Part shown: piece by piece, positions 63,359 through 64,000 of the stretch
Layout: every line of letters starts with the position of its first letter
Numbering within the stretch: position 1 is the stretch's first letter
Notes under the pieces: model-generated
Databases searched by the model: none
What the model was told of the DNA's origin: nothing
The model's input: the letters and a program-made list of their open reading frames with translations, nothing else
Program-made: the position numbers and the translations under genes
Source of the DNA: Prauserella halophila
GTDB taxonomy: Bacteria > Actinomycetota > Actinomycetes > Mycobacteriales > Pseudonocardiaceae
Assembly (NCBI RefSeq): GCF_024171895.1
Contig: NZ_JAMTCQ010000008.1
Location: 992,001 to 1,056,000, forward strand
Length of the DNA stretch: 64,000 nt
Direction: 5' to 3'

Positions 63359-64000
63359 TGGCGAGCACGAAGGACTGGTTCGAAACCGTCGCCGAGGCGC
63401 GTGAGCGCGCGCGCAAGCGGCTGCCGAAACCGGTGTTCCTGGCGCTGCACGCGGGTTCCGAGGCCGGCGGAACGCTGGCCGACAACACGGCGTCGTTCGC
63501 CGAACTCGGCCTACGGCCCCGGATCGCCGACCTGCCCGCCGAACGGGAGCAGGCGACGCGGGTCCTCGGCTCCGATCTCTCCCTGCCGGTGATCGTCTCG
63601 CCCACCGGCGTGCAGGCGGTGCACCCGGACGGCGAGGTGGCGGTCGCCAAGGGCGCGGCACAGTCGGGCACGGGGATCGGGCTGAGCTCGTTCGCCTCCA
63701 AGCCCATCGAAGAGGTCGCCGCGGTCAACGACAACACACACTTCCAGGTGTACTGGCAGGGCAGCCGCGACGACATGCTCGCGCGCATGGAACGTGCCAA
63801 GCGGGCAGGCGCGAAGGCGCTCATCGTCACGCTGGACTGGGTGTTCGCGACCGCCCGCGACTGGGGCTCGCCACCCATTCCCGAGAAGGTCGACCTGAAG
63901 ACGGCCGTCAAGTTCGCGCCGCAGGTCCTGACGCGGCCCGGCTGGCTCGCCACGTACCTGCGCTCGGGCTCGCTGCCGGACCTGACGACCCCGAACATCG
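63358..64000 (+). CDS. mftD: Pre-mycofactocin synthase, 5' part (continues past window)
   Basis: The first 214 residues of an FMN-dependent alpha-hydroxy-acid oxidase-like enzyme (LGSDLSLPVIVSPTGVQAVH, GLSSFASKPIEEVAA, FQVYWQGSRDDMLARMERA). In mycofactocin clusters this member oxidises the intermediate AHDP to pre-mycofactocin. ATG 63358 overlaps the mftC stop. The C-terminal FMN-binding half lies outside the window. Confidence 0.95.
   Translation, partial: MASTKDWFETVAEARERARKRLPKPVFLALHAGSEAGGTLADNTASFAELGLRPRIADLPAEREQATRVLGSDLSLPVIVSPTGVQAVHPDGEVAVAKGAAQSGTGIGLSSFASKPIEEVAAVNDNTHFQVYWQGSRDDMLARMERAKRAGAKALIVTLDWVFATARDWGSPPIPEKVDLKTAVKFAPQVLTRPGWLATYLRSGSLPDLTTPNI

Overview
The window is high-GC chromosomal DNA from an actinobacterium, most like the Pseudonocardiaceae (Amycolatopsis, Saccharomonospora and relatives). 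An Emb-type arabinosyltransferase implies an arabinogalactan cell wall. A mycofactocin operon, actinobacterial-style cobalamin genes, GTG/TTG starts and many overlapping stop/start pairs point the same way. The genus cannot be fixed from this sequence alone.

Layout. 1-1361: end of an FAD/Fe-S lactate dehydrogenase-like gene and a 2-keto-4-pentenoate hydratase-like gene. 1817-7890: gltB and gltD. 8441-35765: a cobalamin region with two B12 riboswitches. One leads cbtB-cbtA (cobalt uptake). The other leads chlID-cobO-cobB-cobC on the minus strand. Around them lie cobD, cobU-cobT-cobS, cobL-cobM, cbiD, cobK, cobG-cobH-cobIJ and cobN, which together cover most of corrin synthesis, cobalt insertion, adenosylation and lower-loop assembly. 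A single emb gene, a VTT membrane protein, a nitroreductase and a scar of two gene fragments sit among them. 35885-40645: ilvD, tex and a GreA-family gene. 61008-64000: mycofactocin genes mftR, mftA, mftB, mftC and the start of mftD.

The accessory part is an island of about 18 kb (about 40664-58821), inserted between the GreA-family gene and a secreted metallophosphoesterase gene. It is bracketed by direct repeats of about 210-220 bp. It holds a secreted RHS/YD-repeat polymorphic toxin of 3587 residues (DNRLRE, three LamG domains, YD repeats, pretoxin HINT, C-terminal toxin) with its immunity gene. Downstream is an array of orphan toxin tips and immunity genes: four copies of a 93-94 aa immunity family (each still preceded by the tail of its lost toxin), two copies of a 90-aa companion, an RNase N1/barnase-like RHS tip with a barstar-like partner, a KptA/Tpt1 RNA 2'-phosphotransferase, and several IS3-family fragments. 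It reads as a shuffling store of toxin and immunity cassettes.

A second unexpected signal is a small insertion found twice. At the gltB/gltD and chlID/cobO junctions, 62 or 95 bp lies between two copies of the junction sequence (23 or 19 bp, each with the ribosome binding site). Both inserts share two collinear sequence blocks. Both also create a short ORF (30 or 37 codons) whose stop overlaps the next start codon, so translational coupling would survive. This looks like a miniature mobile or duplicating element that tolerates operon junctions.
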